The notes: generated by a model not told the origin, from the letters alone. Shown: positions 53,512 through 62,829, numbered from the stretch's first letter. The stretch: DNA of 64,000 bases from Halobiforma lacisalsi AJ5 (GCF_000226975.2 NZ_CP019285.1:2604001-2668000), one strand, 5' to 3'. Made by a program: numbers and translations.

Positions 53512-55269
53512 ATGGAGTTCGCCACGTTCGCCGACCGAGCCGCCGCGATCGAAGCCGAACCCGCGGATCTAGAGATCGTCGCTCACGTGCGGGACCTCCT
53601 CGAGGACGCAGGAGACGCCGAGAACGGAGCCGACGACCGAATCGCGACCGTCGAGATCGTCGCCCGCTTCGTCCAGGGACGGGTGTTCCCGGCGTGGGAC
53701 TCGACCACCCTCGATATCGGACCCAGCGCCTGCTACGAGGCGATCGCCCGCGCCGCCGGGCAGAACGTCGACGCCGACGACGTCGAGGAGCGCCTCGCCG
53801 ACGTGGGCGAGATCGGCGACGTGGCCGCGAGCTACGACTTCGGCGGCCAGCGCGGACTGGACGCCTTCGCCGCCGGCGACGGGGGCAGCGGCGACGACGA
53901 CCTCACCGTGCGCGAGGTCCACGACGAACTCGTCGACCTCGCCGCCGCCGAGGGCGAGGGCAGCGAGGACCGCAAGGTCGACATCCTCTTCGGGCTGTTC
54001 AACCGCTGCTCGAGCGACGAGGCCCGGTATCTCGCCCGCCTCGTCCTCTCGGAGATGCGGATCGGCGTCGGCGAGGGCACCGTCCGCGACGCCGTCGCCG
54101 CGGCCTTCGAGGTCCCCGAGGAGCGCGTCGAGCGGGCCCTGCAAGTCTCGAACGACTACGGCGAGGTCGCCCGCGTCGCCCGCGACGAAGGGCTCGAGGG
54201 GCTGGACGCGATGGAACTGGCCGTCGGCCGGCCCGTGCAGGCGATGCTCGCCCAGGCCGGGACCGTGACCGACGCCCTGGAGGAGTGGGAGGAAGCCGCC
54301 GTCGAGTGGAAGTACGACGGCGCGCGGATCCAGTTGCACCACGACCCGGACGGCCTCGAGTCGGCCGCCGGTGAGGACGACGACGCGACGACCCGCCTCT
54401 TCTCCCGGAACATGGAGGACGTCACCGGCGCGCTCCCCGAGATCGTCGAGTTCGCCGAGGGGACGCTCGAGGGACCGGCCATCCTGGACGGCGAGGTCGT
54501 CGCAGTCGACGACGCGGGCAACCCCCTCCGGTTCCAGGAGGTCCTCAAGCGGTTCCGCCGGAAACACGACGTCGCGAAGGCCCGCGAGGACGTCGCCGTC
54601 CGACCGGTGTTCTTCGACTGTCTGCACGCCGACGGCGACGACCTGCTCGAGGAGCCCCTGACCGCGAGACACGACCGACTCGAGGGGGTGCTGCGCGACG
54701 ATCCGCAGCAGGACCCCGACGACGTCGACGGCCTCTCCCTGCTGTGGCTCGCCGACGACCCCGACGAGATCGAGTCGATCGACGCCGAGGCGCTCGAGGC
54801 CGGCCACGAGGGGATCATGCTCAAGAACCCCGACTCCGCGTACTCGCCCGGCCGACGCGGGAAGAACTGGCGCAAGCGCAAGCCCGACGTGGAGACGCTC
54901 GACTGCGTGGTGACGGGTGCGGAGTGGGGCGAAGGACGACGGGCGACTTTCCTCGGCACCTTCGAACTCTCCGTGCGCGACGAGGCGACGGGCGACCTGG
55001 AAACCGTCGGCAAGGTCGCGACCGGGATCACCGACGAGAAACTGGCCGACCTGACGGAGTTACTCGAGCCACACATCGCCGCGGAGGAGGGCCAGGTGGT
55101 CGACCTCGAGCCCGCCGTCGTCTTCGAGGTCGGCTACGAAGAGATCCAGACCTCGCCGACGTATTCGTCGGGCTACGCGCTGCGGTTCCCGCGGTTCCAG
55201 GCAGTACGAGACGACAAATCACCCGAGGACGCGGACACGCTCGAGCGCGTCGAGCGGTTGCGGTCGTAG
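53512..55269 (+). CDS. ligA: ATP-dependent DNA ligase
   Basis: A 585-residue replicative ligase of the LIG1 class: an N-terminal DNA-binding domain (residues 1-220) with ASYDFGGQRGLDAFAAGD, the nucleotidyl-transfer motif I EWKYDGARIQLHHD (adenylated Lys), motifs III-V (LFSRNMEDVTGALPEI, ILDGEVVA, HEGIMLKNPDSAYSPGRRGKNWRKRKP), and the OB-fold with ALRFPRFQAVRDDKSPEDADT. Joins Okazaki fragments. It stands on its own with a start context typical for a leaderless mRNA. Confidence 0.97.
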   Translation: MEFATFADRAAAIEAEPADLEIVAHVRDLLEDAGDAENGADDRIATVEIVARFVQGRVFPAWDSTTLDIGPSACYEAIARAAGQNVDADDVEERLADVGEIGDVAASYDFGGQRGLDAFAAGDGGSGDDDLTVREVHDELVDLAAAEGEGSEDRKVDILFGLFNRCSSDEARYLARLVLSEMRIGVGEGTVRDAVAAAFEVPEERVERALQVSNDYGEVARVARDEGLEGLDAMELAVGRPVQAMLAQAGTVTDALEEWEEAAVEWKYDGARIQLHHDPDGLESAAGEDDDATTRLFSRNMEDVTGALPEIVEFAEGTLEGPAILDGEVVAVDDAGNPLRFQEVLKRFRRKHDVAKAREDVAVRPVFFDCLHADGDDLLEEPLTARHDRLEGVLRDDPQQDPDDVDGLSLLWLADDPDEIESIDAEALEAGHEGIMLKNPDSAYSPGRRGKNWRKRKPDVETLDCVVTGAEWGEGRRATFLGTFELSVRDEATGDLETVGKVATGITDEKLADLTELLEPHIAAEEGQVVDLEPAVVFEVGYEEIQTSPTYSSGYALRFPRFQAVRDDKSPEDADTLERVERLRS

Positions 55270-55346
55270 CGCCGTCGCTCTCTATCGTTGGTTACAAAAA
55301 ACTGAATCGCGTCAGAAATGCCGTCAGACGGCAGTTCGAAGCGAGA

Positions 55347-55541
55347 TTAGTTGCGGACGAGGTTCGTCGCGCGGGGGCCCTTGGGGGCCTGTTCAATGTC
55401 GAATTCGACGTCCTGTCCTTCCTCGAGGTCCGGGCCGCCAACGTCTTCCATGTGGAAGAATACGTCGTCGTCCGCGTCGTCCGTCGAAATGAAACCGTAG
55501 CCGCCAGTGTCGTTGAAGAAATCAACGTTACCGTTTGCCAT
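55347..55541 (-). CDS. cspA: Cold-shock-domain protein
   Basis: A 64-residue RNA chaperone of the CspA type: MANGNVDFFNDTGGYGFIST, DDADDDVFFHMEDV and GQDVEFDIEQAPKGPRATNL. The RNP1-like and RNP2-like segments are GGYGFIS and DVFFHME. TATA-like CTTATCC on the reverse strand lies about 30 bases before the ATG at 55541. Common in haloarchaea in several copies. Confidence 0.95.
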   Translation of the reverse strand: MANGNVDFFNDTGGYGFISTDDADDDVFFHMEDVGGPDLEEGQDVEFDIEQAPKGPRATNLVRN

Positions 55542-55638
55542 TACAAACAAACGTATGGCCGGTACCCGGATAAGTCTTCCGAGGGTAACGGTACCACGAT
55601 CGAGAGTATTCGAACGTCAATCCGCCCTCCGACGCGTC

Positions 55639-56102
55639 TTACCCGTCCGAACGGGCCTCGAGCGCCGGAACGAACGACTGGTCGCGAGCCACGACCGTCC
55701 CCGGGTCGAAGCGGACGAACTGCCAGCGATCGGGATCGAGGCCCCTGAACCGCGGGCCCCACTCGCTCCGGTCGGCGCCGAGATACCGCCGGAGGAGTCG
55801 CTCGGCACGGTCCTCGTCGAACGGGACGACGTCGGTGCGGCCGCGCATCCCGACGTGGTGGAGGCGACCGCCAGCGACGTCGAAGTCGACGACGGCGAGT
55901 GCGGTTCGGGGTTCCGCCGCAACGCGATCGACGTAGGACTTCTCGGTATCGGCGATGATCCAGACCCGCTCGTCCTCCCAGCGGAACCACAGCGGGGATA
56001 CTCTGGTGCCGCGTCAGGTGAAACGGTCCCGAGGAAACAAAACAGCGGCCGCTCGAGGACGTCCTCGATCGGGCACTCGAGGGTGTTCTCGACGATGTCC
56101 AT
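55639..56102 (-). pseudogene. PPOX-class flavin/F420-binding split-barrel protein, frameshifted
   Basis: The N-terminal part (MDIVENTLECPIEDVLERPL, CFLGTVSPDAAPE) and the later part (FRWEDERVWIIADTEKSYVDRV, MRGRTDVVPFDEDRAERL, RWQFVRFDPGTV) belong to one split-barrel protein of about 154 residues, but they lie in different frames. The open frame breaks near 56012-56018, where one extra base would restore a VSPLWFRW-like run; the total length, 464 bases, is one short of a multiple of three. It may be a real pseudogene or a single-base error in the sequence. The family binds FMN or F420; cofD for F420 is in the window. Confidence 0.75.
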
Positions 56103-56221
56103 ACGCGTCCTGCTCCCGGCCCCTACGTAGCGATTGGTGACCGGGCCGGGACCGGTCCGATCGCCTACGGCCCTCGAGAGAGGTGAGCACCCTTAAGAGC
56201 CATCGGCAACAGGGTTCCCGT

Positions 56222-57370
56222 ATGCAACCGCGAGACCTCTCCGACCACGTCGCGTACGAAGCCGGTCGGGGGATCGAGGAAGTCGCCCGGGAACTCGACC
56301 GGGACCCCTCCGAGTTCGTCAAACTCGCCTCGAACGAGAACCCCCACGGCCCCTCCCCTGCGGCCGCCGTCGCGATCCGCGAGACCGCCTCGAACGTCAG
56401 TTCCTACCCGAAAGCCGCCCACGCGGACCTCACCGCCGCCATCGCCGAGCAGTGGGACGTCGACGACGAGCAGGTGTGGCTGGCAAACGGCGGCGACGGC
56501 GCGATCGACTACCTCTCGCGGGCCGTCCTCGAGCCAGGCGACGACGTACTCGTCCCCGCACCCGGCTTCGCCTACTACGGGATGAGCGCCCGGTTCCACC
56601 ACGGCGACGTCCGGGAGTACGAACTCTCGAAGGCCGACGACTTCGCACAGGACGCCGCGACCGTCCTCGAGTCCTACGACGGCGACCGGATGGTCTATCT
56701 CACCAGTCCGCACAACCCGACGGGATCGACGATCCCGCTCGAGGACGTCGCCGAGATCGCCGAGCGCACCGACGACGAAACGCTGGTCGTCGTCGACGAG
56801 GCTTACGGCGAGTTCGCGGACCGGGACAGCGCCCTCGCGCTGATCGAGGGCCGGAACGGGTTCGAGGCCCGCGACGACGTCGCCGTCCTCCGGACGTTCT
56901 CGAAGGCCTACGGCCTGGCCGGAATCCGGCTGGGGTACGCCGTCGTCCCCGAGGAGTGGGGCGACGCCTACGCCCGCGTGAACACCCCCTTCGCCGCCAG
57001 CGAACTGGCCTGCCGGGCCGGGCTGGCCGCCATCGACGACGACGAGCACGTCGAGCGGACGGTCGGGACGGCCCGCGAGTCCCGCGCGTACATGCGCGAA
57101 CACCTCGAGGCTCCCGTCTGGGAGAGCGAGGGGAACTTCGTCCTCGTCGACGTCGGCGACGCCGAGCGGGTCGCCGAGGAAGCACAGCGACGGGGTGTCA
57201 TCGTCCGCGACTGCACGAGTTTCGGGCTGCCGGAGTGTATCCGGATTACCTGCGGCACCGAGGAGGAGACCGAACGTGCGGTCGAGACGGTCAACGCGGT
57301 GCTCGCTGAGGTCGACTCGGGAGCCGAATCCGAATCCGACCCCGATAGCCAGGAGGTGACCGACGCGTGA
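56222..57370 (+). CDS. hisC: Histidinol-phosphate aminotransferase
   Basis: A 382-residue PLP enzyme that converts imidazole-acetol phosphate to histidinol phosphate. VKLASNENPHGPSPAA, LANGGDGAIDYL, TSPHNPTGSTIPLED, VVDEAYGEFA and the Schiff-base Lys in RTFSKAYGLAGIRLGYAVVP are visible. It starts at the ATG at 56222. It overlaps the next gene in a GTGA, so the three genes from here are an operon; the other two are not histidine genes. Confidence 0.92.
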   Translation: MQPRDLSDHVAYEAGRGIEEVARELDRDPSEFVKLASNENPHGPSPAAAVAIRETASNVSSYPKAAHADLTAAIAEQWDVDDEQVWLANGGDGAIDYLSRAVLEPGDDVLVPAPGFAYYGMSARFHHGDVREYELSKADDFAQDAATVLESYDGDRMVYLTSPHNPTGSTIPLEDVAEIAERTDDETLVVVDEAYGEFADRDSALALIEGRNGFEARDDVAVLRTFSKAYGLAGIRLGYAVVPEEWGDAYARVNTPFAASELACRAGLAAIDDDEHVERTVGTARESRAYMREHLEAPVWESEGNFVLVDVGDAERVAEEAQRRGVIVRDCTSFGLPECIRITCGTEEETERAVETVNAVLAEVDSGAESESDPDSQEVTDA

Positions 57371-57900
57371 GAGTCGCCGTCACCGGCACCCCCGGCACTG
57401 GGAAGACAACCGCGGCCGACCTGCTCGAGGGGCGACTCGCCGAAGACGACTCCCTGCCGGACCTCGAGGTGGTCCACCTCAACCGCGTCCTCGAGCGCGA
57501 GGGGCTGTACACCGAGGTCGACGCCGAACGCGAGAGCAAGGTCGCGGACCTCGACGCGCTCGCGGAGTGGCTCGAGGGTCGGGAAGGGGTCGTCGAATCC
57601 CACCTCGCCCACCACTTCGAGGCGGACCGCGTGGCGGTCCTCCGGTGTGAACCCGAGCGACTCGAGGAGCGACTACTCGAGCGCGGCGAGACCGAGGCGA
57701 AAGCCGCGGAGAACGCCGAGAGCGAAGCCTTAGACGTCGTCCTCTCGGAAGCGGTCGAGGAGCACGGCCTCGAGTCGGTCTACGAGATCGACACGACCGA
57801 CCGTGATCCCGACGGGGTTGCCGATGCGCTCGAGGCGGTCGTCACCGGGGATCGGGAACCGAGTGCCGGCGAGGTCGACTTCATGGGGTATCTCACATGA
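57367..57900 (+). CDS. AK6/Fap7-like adenylate kinase family protein
   Basis: A 177-residue P-loop kinase: MRVAVTGTPGTGKTTAADLLEGRL (Walker A GTPGTGKTT), SHLAHHFEADRVAVLRCEPERLEERLLERG. Proteins of the AK6/Fap7 type act both as adenylate kinase and in late small-subunit ribosome assembly. The GTG start overlaps hisC, and its stop overlaps the next gene, so it is translated in a coupled operon. Confidence 0.85.
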   Translation: MRVAVTGTPGTGKTTAADLLEGRLAEDDSLPDLEVVHLNRVLEREGLYTEVDAERESKVADLDALAEWLEGREGVVESHLAHHFEADRVAVLRCEPERLEERLLERGETEAKAAENAESEALDVVLSEAVEEHGLESVYEIDTTDRDPDGVADALEAVVTGDREPSAGEVDFMGYLT

Positions 57901-58508
57901 CGCTGGATCAGCTTCGCCCGTACATCTCGCCGTTTCTCGACCCGTTCGTCGCGGGGTTCGACCGCGTCGGGCTGACGCCGAACGGGGTGAGCGTCCTCGC
58001 GTTCGGGACGGCGATCCTGGCCGGGGCCGCCTTCTTGCTCGGTGGCCGCGCCGATCCGATCTGGTACGTCGCCGGGGCGGTGCTGGTCTTCCTCAACGGC
58101 TGGCTCGACATCATCGACGGCGCGCTCGCGCGCGAACAGGACGTCGCGTCGTCGTCCGGCGACCTGCTGGATCACGTCCTGGATCGCTACGCCGACATCG
58201 TCGTCATCGGCGGCCTCGCGGCCGGGATCCTCGACTACTTCCTCGGCTTCCTGGCCGTGACCGGCGTCGTGATGACATCCTATCTCGGCACGCAGGCCCA
58301 GGCGGTCGGCCTCGAGCGGGTCTACGGCGGGGCCGTCGGTCGCGCCGACCGGCTGGCGATCATCGGGTTCGTCGGCTTCCTGGCCTATCCCTTTACGGGT
58401 ACCTACGGCGGCTGGGGGCTGGTCGGCTGGTTGCTAGTCTTCCTCGCGGCCGTCGGCCACCTGACCGCCCTCCAGCGGTTCGCCTACTCCTGGTCGGCCC
58501 TGGACTGA
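57897..58508 (+). CDS. CDP-alcohol phosphatidyltransferase family protein
   Basis: A 203-residue integral membrane enzyme with about six helices that joins a CDP-lipid with an alcohol phosphate in membrane lipid synthesis. The diagnostic motif is complete, DGALAR-x8-G-x3-D-x3-D (DGALAREQDVASSSGDLLDH, then VLD), in helix 2. The archaeal lipid product (for example archaetidylglycerol or -inositol type) is not predictable. Overlaps the kinase gene by 4 bases (ATGA). Confidence 0.9.
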   Translation: MTLDQLRPYISPFLDPFVAGFDRVGLTPNGVSVLAFGTAILAGAAFLLGGRADPIWYVAGAVLVFLNGWLDIIDGALAREQDVASSSGDLLDHVLDRYADIVVIGGLAAGILDYFLGFLAVTGVVMTSYLGTQAQAVGLERVYGGAVGRADRLAIIGFVGFLAYPFTGTYGGWGLVGWLLVFLAAVGHLTALQRFAYSWSALD

Positions 58509-58575
58509 CCGCGAACCTCTCAATTCCGGGGACCGCGCCGCATCCTTTATGGCTCGCCGCGATATAGCTTCGGGC

Positions 58576-59142
58576 ATGGTTCAGTGCGAGATGTGTGGCG
58601 CCGAGACGTCGTCTCCGAAGACCATCAAAGTCGAGGGTGCGAAGTTAGACGTATGTTCGAACTGCACCGATTTCGGCACCGAGGTCACCCAGACCTCTAG
58701 CTCCGGCTCCTCGACGAAGTACTCGACCGGCTCGAGCAGTTCCTCGTCGGGTTCGGGCGGCTCGAGTTCGGGTGGCTCGACGGGCGGAAGCTCCTCGAGT
58801 CGTTCCGGCGGTTCCGGTGGCTCCGGCGGTCGCTCCCGCTCGGACATGTTCGACGACATGGACGAACTCGCCACCGACTACGACGAGCGCGTCCGGAAGG
58901 CCCGCGAGCAGAAGGGGCTCAGCCAGTCCGATCTCGCCAACGAGTTGAACGAGAAGGCGAGCCTCATCCGGAAGATCGAGCGCGGCGACACCCTGCCCAG
59001 CGACCAGGTCCAGTCGAAACTCGAGCGGTTCCTCGAGATCGAACTCAGCGCCCAGAGTGGTTCCGGCGACGATTCGGAGTGGTCCGGCGGCTCCTCGTCG
59101 GGCAGCTACACGCTGGGCGACGTCGTCAAACGCAAGGACTGA
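58576..59142 (+). CDS. mbf1: Archaeal multiprotein bridging factor aMBF1
   Basis: A 188-residue protein: an N-terminal zinc ribbon (CEMCGAETSSP, CSNCTDFG), a long Ser/Gly-rich linker (about 48-90) and a Cro/C1-type helix-turn-helix (YDERVRKAREQKGLSQSDLANELNEKASLIRKIERGDTLPS). This matches aMBF1, proposed to connect the basal transcription machinery or the ribosome with other factors. Starts at the ATG at 58576. No overlapping partner. Confidence 0.9.
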   Translation: MVQCEMCGAETSSPKTIKVEGAKLDVCSNCTDFGTEVTQTSSSGSSTKYSTGSSSSSSGSGGSSSGGSTGGSSSSRSGGSGGSGGRSRSDMFDDMDELATDYDERVRKAREQKGLSQSDLANELNEKASLIRKIERGDTLPSDQVQSKLERFLEIELSAQSGSGDDSEWSGGSSSGSYTLGDVVKRKD

Positions 59143-59263
59143 GGCGGCCCGGACCAGCCGGTTCGTCCGCGAGTTTTTCCGCCGTCCGTCGCTCTTCTCG
59201 GCCCACGTCCATCCTCGTCGATGACTCGCAAGCTATTTCTTTCGTGCGGGCCCTCTCACGCCC

Positions 59264-59908
59264 ATGTTCGTCCTCGTCAACCTGAAGACGTATCCGTGTG
59301 ATCCGGTCGACGTCGCGACGGCGGTACGCGACGTCGACGAAGCGACTGACGCCCGGCTGGTGGTCGCCCCGCAGGCGGCCCACCTCGAGCGCGTGGCCGA
59401 AACCGGCGTCGAAACCTGGGCCCAGCACGTCGACCCGATCGACTACGGGAGCAACACCGGTCACGCGCTCGCCGAGTCGCTCGCCGACGCGGGGGCGGAC
59501 GGGACGCTAATCAACCACTCCGAGCGGCGGCTGAAACTCGCCGACATCGACGGCGCCGTCGAGGCGGCCGAACGCGCCGGCCTCGAGACCGTCGTCTGCG
59601 CAAACAACCCCGAACAGATCGGTGCCGCGGCGGCGCTCGGGCCGGACGCCGTCGCCGTCGAACCGCCGGAACTCATCGGGACGGGGACCCCGGTCAGCCA
59701 GGCCGACCCCGAGGTCGTCGAGGATGCCGTCGAGGCTGCCCGGAACGTCGACCCGGACGTCTCGGTCCTCTGTGGCGCGGGAATCAGTACCGGTGACGAC
59801 GTCGTCGCGGCCGGCGACCTCGGAGCCGAGGGCGTGTTGCTCGCCAGCGGGGTCGCCAAGGCCGACGATCCGCGGGCCGCGCTCGAGGATCTGGTCGATC
59901 CGCTCTGA
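59264..59908 (+). CDS. tpiA: Triosephosphate isomerase
   Basis: A 214-residue archaeal-type enzyme that interconverts dihydroxyacetone phosphate and glyceraldehyde 3-phosphate. Catalytic residues are Lys in VNLKTYP, His in [14 protein letters not shown] and Glu in [20 protein letters not shown]; the phosphate loop is [23 protein letters not shown]. The short archaeal length fits. Confidence 0.96.
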   Translation: MFVLVNLKTYPCDPVDVATAVRDVDEATDARLVVAPQAAHLERVAETGVETWAQHVDPIDYGSNTGHALAESLADAGADGTLINHSERRLKLADIDGAVEAAERAGLETVVCANNPEQIGAAAALGPDAVAVEPPELIGTGTPVSQADPEVVEDAVEAARNVDPDVSVLCGAGISTGDDVVAAGDLGAEGVLLASGVAKADDPRAALEDLVDPL

Positions 59909-59975
59909 TCTTCGGCGTCGTCGTCCCGTCGTCCGACCACAATCACTTTTCTCGGTACTCGTCCAACGACCACCC

Positions 59976-60392
59976 ATGACCGACGAGCGACCGGTGGCCG
60001 TCGCGCTCGAGAACCGACTCATGAGCCACGGGATCTACGTGGAGTCGTGCCAGCGACTGGACGGGGACGGCGAAGGGGAGGACGGCGAGATCGAGGCGAG
60101 CGGGGGCACACGTCCCGCGTTCGCCCTCGAATACGAGGCCGTCGCGGAACCCCCAGTCGTCACGAGCGACGAGGTCGGCGCGGTCGTCCGAACCCTGCTC
60201 TCGATCGCCGACGAGCGGGAGTGGACCCCCGGCCGACTCGAGGCGACCTCGCTGACGACGGACGGCGACCTGCGCGGGCGCTGGCACGTCGAGGCCGACT
60301 GGTTCGACCGGCTCGGGATCGAGCTCTCCGACGTCGAATTCTCCGAGCGCGTCCTCGAGACGGTAACTACGGGTGAGGATCACGTAAATTAA
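59976..60392 (+). CDS. Conserved haloarchaeal protein, unknown
   Basis: A 138-residue acidic protein (ALENRLMSHGIYVESCQRLDGDGE, then FALEYEAVAEPPVVTSDEVGAVVRTLLSIADEREWTPGRLEATSLTTDGDLRGRWHVEADWFDRLGIELSDVEFSERVLETV). It looks like an alpha/beta fold without catalytic or membrane features. Lies upstream of the TIR gene on the same strand, 27 bases apart, so the two may form one transcript. Confidence 0.7.
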   Translation: MTDERPVAVALENRLMSHGIYVESCQRLDGDGEGEDGEIEASGGTRPAFALEYEAVAEPPVVTSDEVGAVVRTLLSIADEREWTPGRLEATSLTTDGDLRGRWHVEADWFDRLGIELSDVEFSERVLETVTTGEDHVN

Positions 60393-60419
60393 TGGTGGAG
60401 GGGTAACGTACCTCAGTCA

Positions 60420-61040
60420 ATGCCGGGGGAACAGCTCTACGTCTCGCACGCGCCGGGCGACGTCGAACTCGTCCAGGAGCTGTTCGCTACGGTCAAGAAC
60501 TTCCCCATCGGGGTCCACGTCGCCCTCGAGGAGGTCGAGTCGGGCCGCTCGCGGAAGCGACTCGAGGGCCGGATCGCCAACAGCGACGTCGTCGTCGCAG
60601 TGTTGACCGAGCGTTCGGAGCACAACCAGTGGATCCATCAGGAGATCGGCTACGCCCGGGCGAAGGGGATCCCGATCGTTCCGATGTACGACAGCGAAAA
60701 GCGACGCGCCGGCTTCGTCGACGACGCGGAGGGCGTCGCGATCGATCGGGAGAACCCCTCGGTGACGGTGTTCAACCTGCTCAGTCGGCTCCGCAGCGAA
60801 CTCGCGCCCCTCGGCGCGCTGTCGGTACCCAACTGGTACGTGCAGTTTCCCTGTACGGTTCCGAACTGTGAGCAACCGGTCGTCCTCGAGATCGACCGGG
60901 ACCAGACGAAACTCTGGAAACTCCACCGCAACGGCCACCGGCTGTCGGCCGACTGTGACGGCTGTGGCTCGCGGTACTATTTCGACCCGGGGACGATCGG
61001 CTACCTCGGTCGCGAGGAACCGAACGGCCGCCGGCAGTAA
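60420..61040 (+). CDS. TIR-domain protein with C-terminal zinc ribbon
   Basis: A 206-residue protein. Residues 4-115 are a TIR-like fold: LYVSHAPGDVELVQELFATVKNFP, VALEEVESGRSRKRLEGRIANSDVVVAVLTERSEHNQWIHQEIGYARAKGIPIVPMYD, with a candidate NADase Glu75 in NQWIHQEIG. Residues 140-190 hold a zinc ribbon (Cys145, Cys150, Cys179, Cys182). TIR domains in prokaryotes can degrade NAD or signal in antiviral systems; the family here is also found as a lone chromosomal gene in haloarchaea. No defense partner lies nearby. Confidence 0.8.
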   Translation: MPGEQLYVSHAPGDVELVQELFATVKNFPIGVHVALEEVESGRSRKRLEGRIANSDVVVAVLTERSEHNQWIHQEIGYARAKGIPIVPMYDSEKRRAGFVDDAEGVAIDRENPSVTVFNLLSRLRSELAPLGALSVPNWYVQFPCTVPNCEQPVVLEIDRDQTKLWKLHRNGHRLSADCDGCGSRYYFDPGTIGYLGREEPNGRRQ

Positions 61041-61058
61041 TCCGTGCCGTGTCGCCAG

Positions 61059-62060
61059 TTACGCGTCGTCCTCGGCTTCTCGCAACCGCTCGTAAGCATC
61101 GGTGACTAGCTGAAACGCCGAGCGGCTACCGCTCCGCCGATCGGGGTGCGCTCGCTTGACCTGCACACGGTAGGCCTCGTGGATCTCCTCGAGCGTCGCG
61201 TCGTCCCCCACGCCGAGGACCTCGCGGGCCCGCGTCGTCCGCATGGCCACCGACTCGAGGATACCGTTTTCCTCGGCCTCGTCCTTGCAGGCGGGACAGA
61301 GCCACTCGGTTCGGCCGTCGATCGTCGTGACGCGGTAGCGTTCGACGGCGACGGCGTCGCGACACTGCGTACACCGGTTTCGGGTTCGGTCTCGATCTCG
61401 GTCCCGGTCGGAGTCACAGTCGTCGGTCAGCGAGGAGCCGGTGCCATCGATGCCGTCGTCACTCGAGTCGGAACGGGAACTCGAGACGTCCGATGCATTC
61501 GTCGTCCCCGTCTCGGTCCGGGTGCTCGAGTCGGGCCCGGATCCGCTATCGCGGTCCACGCCGCCCGGCCGGAACACGTCGTCCCGTTTCGCAGCCTCGA
61601 TCGCACACGACCGACAACAGGAGAGCGTCGTTCCGTCGGTCACCATGAGCGTCTCGAGGTCCGTCTCGGGAACGGACTGGGCACACCCGTCGCAGGTGGC
61701 TCGCTGGTGATCGATCGAGGAGTTACCGGTCGACTCCGTGACCCGAGTAGAACTCCCGGAGCGGGCGCTCGAGGTGCCGGTTCGCCCGGCGTTCGAGGAG
61801 TCGCCGGACCGGGGTTCGGAGCCGCCGGAATCGGGGGAGGAGGGGGTCGTGCGAGTACGGGAGCCGGAACGGGTGCGGGCCGAATCGAGCGGCGCCGAGC
61901 GGTCGTCGGCCCGGTCCGTCACCGCCCGCGCGTGTTCGGCACACTCGGGACAGCAGGTCACCCGCTCCCCGCCGGGCATCGTCACCGTCGTCGCCTCCGC
62001 TTCGGGGACTGTCCGATCACAGCCGTCACACGCGGTTCGCGTTCGTCGTTGCCCCGACAC
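61059..62060 (-). CDS. Zinc-finger protein with C-terminal J-domain
   Basis: A 333-residue protein. Three Cys4 fingers (CDGCDRTVP and CCPECAEHA; CDGCAQSVP and CCRSCAIEA; CTQCRDAVA and CPACKDEAEE) are separated by Ser/Arg/Asp-rich linkers with DRDRDRDRTRNR from hexamer repeats. The last 60 residues form a J-domain (AREVLGVGDDATLEEIHEAYRVQVKRAHPDRRSG) with HPD, at the opposite end from most DnaJ proteins. It may bring Hsp70 to a nucleic acid or protein target. It is convergent with the TIR gene, 18 bases apart. Confidence 0.82.
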   Translation of the reverse strand: MSGQRRTRTACDGCDRTVPEAEATTVTMPGGERVTCCPECAEHARAVTDRADDRSAPLDSARTRSGSRTRTTPSSPDSGGSEPRSGDSSNAGRTGTSSARSGSSTRVTESTGNSSIDHQRATCDGCAQSVPETDLETLMVTDGTTLSCCRSCAIEAAKRDDVFRPGGVDRDSGSGPDSSTRTETGTTNASDVSSSRSDSSDDGIDGTGSSLTDDCDSDRDRDRDRTRNRCTQCRDAVAVERYRVTTIDGRTEWLCPACKDEAEENGILESVAMRTTRAREVLGVGDDATLEEIHEAYRVQVKRAHPDRRSGSRSAFQLVTDAYERLREAEDDA

Positions 62061-62400
62061 AGTCGCAGTGGTTCGCAGCCATCCCTTATGAGTCCTGTGT
62101 GGTAATTACGAAACGCGAAAACACCCGACGGGACGTCCACGAGCGGAGCGTAAGACCGGTCTACGGCCGCTCGAGGGACGAGTTCTGCTGACCGATGACC
62201 GATACGAATACCGAAGCGTCCCGAGAGGGACGTCTCGCCTGCAAGAGGTCAGTTCGTCAGTCGCCCGTTCCGTCGAACGACGTCGTTCGGACAGCGGTCG
62301 TCCGGCAGGCGTTCGCTCCCCATCGTCCGGCCGCGAACGGGCCGCGGGCGAAGCGTCGCGAACCGGGACACCGATAGTGCCGGGGCACCCATCGGTCGAT
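62061..62400. other. Gene-free stretch, 340 bases
   Basis: Between the J-domain gene (reverse) and the DUF3054 gene (forward). It holds the start-side regions of both. Open frames across it in other frames look like chance frames. No RNA gene, repeat or clear element seen. Confidence 0.5.
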
Positions 62401-62829
62401 ATGGACACGGCAACTCGAGCCGGCACCGGACGCAGTCTCTTCGATCGAGACGCGCTACCGCTCGGTGTCGCCGATCTCGCGGTCCTCGTCGCCTTGATCC
62501 TCGTCGGACAGCGTTCCCACGACGTCAATATCGTTACCGAGCCGCTGGCATCGCTGGAGACTATCGTTCCGTTCGCGATCGGCTGGATCGCGGCATCGAT
62601 TCTGGTCGGGCTGTACGCCCGCGGCGTCGCGACGACTCCCTCTCGAGTCGCCCGCCTGACGGCTGTGAGCTGGATCGCGGCGGCGAACGTGGGCTTCATC
62701 CTGCGTGGGTCGCCAGTGTTCGCGGGCGACGCACCGTGGACGTTTACGGTCGTCATGACCGGGACCGGGCTCGTCGCACTGGTCGGCTGGCGAGTCGCGT
62801 ACGCCGTATACGCGACCCGATCGGCGTAA
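62401..62829 (+). CDS. DUF3054 membrane protein
   Basis: A 142-residue protein with four membrane helices (LGVADLAVLVALILVG, ETIVPFAIGWIAASILVGLYA, VARLTAVSWIAAANVGFIL, TVVMTGTGLVALVGWRVAYA) of the DUF3054 family, found in actinobacteria and haloarchaea with unknown role. The ATG at 62401 is chosen; a GTG at 62377 could add eight residues. Confidence 0.8.
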   Translation: MDTATRAGTGRSLFDRDALPLGVADLAVLVALILVGQRSHDVNIVTEPLASLETIVPFAIGWIAASILVGLYARGVATTPSRVARLTAVSWIAAANVGFILRGSPVFAGDAPWTFTVVMTGTGLVALVGWRVAYAVYATRSA

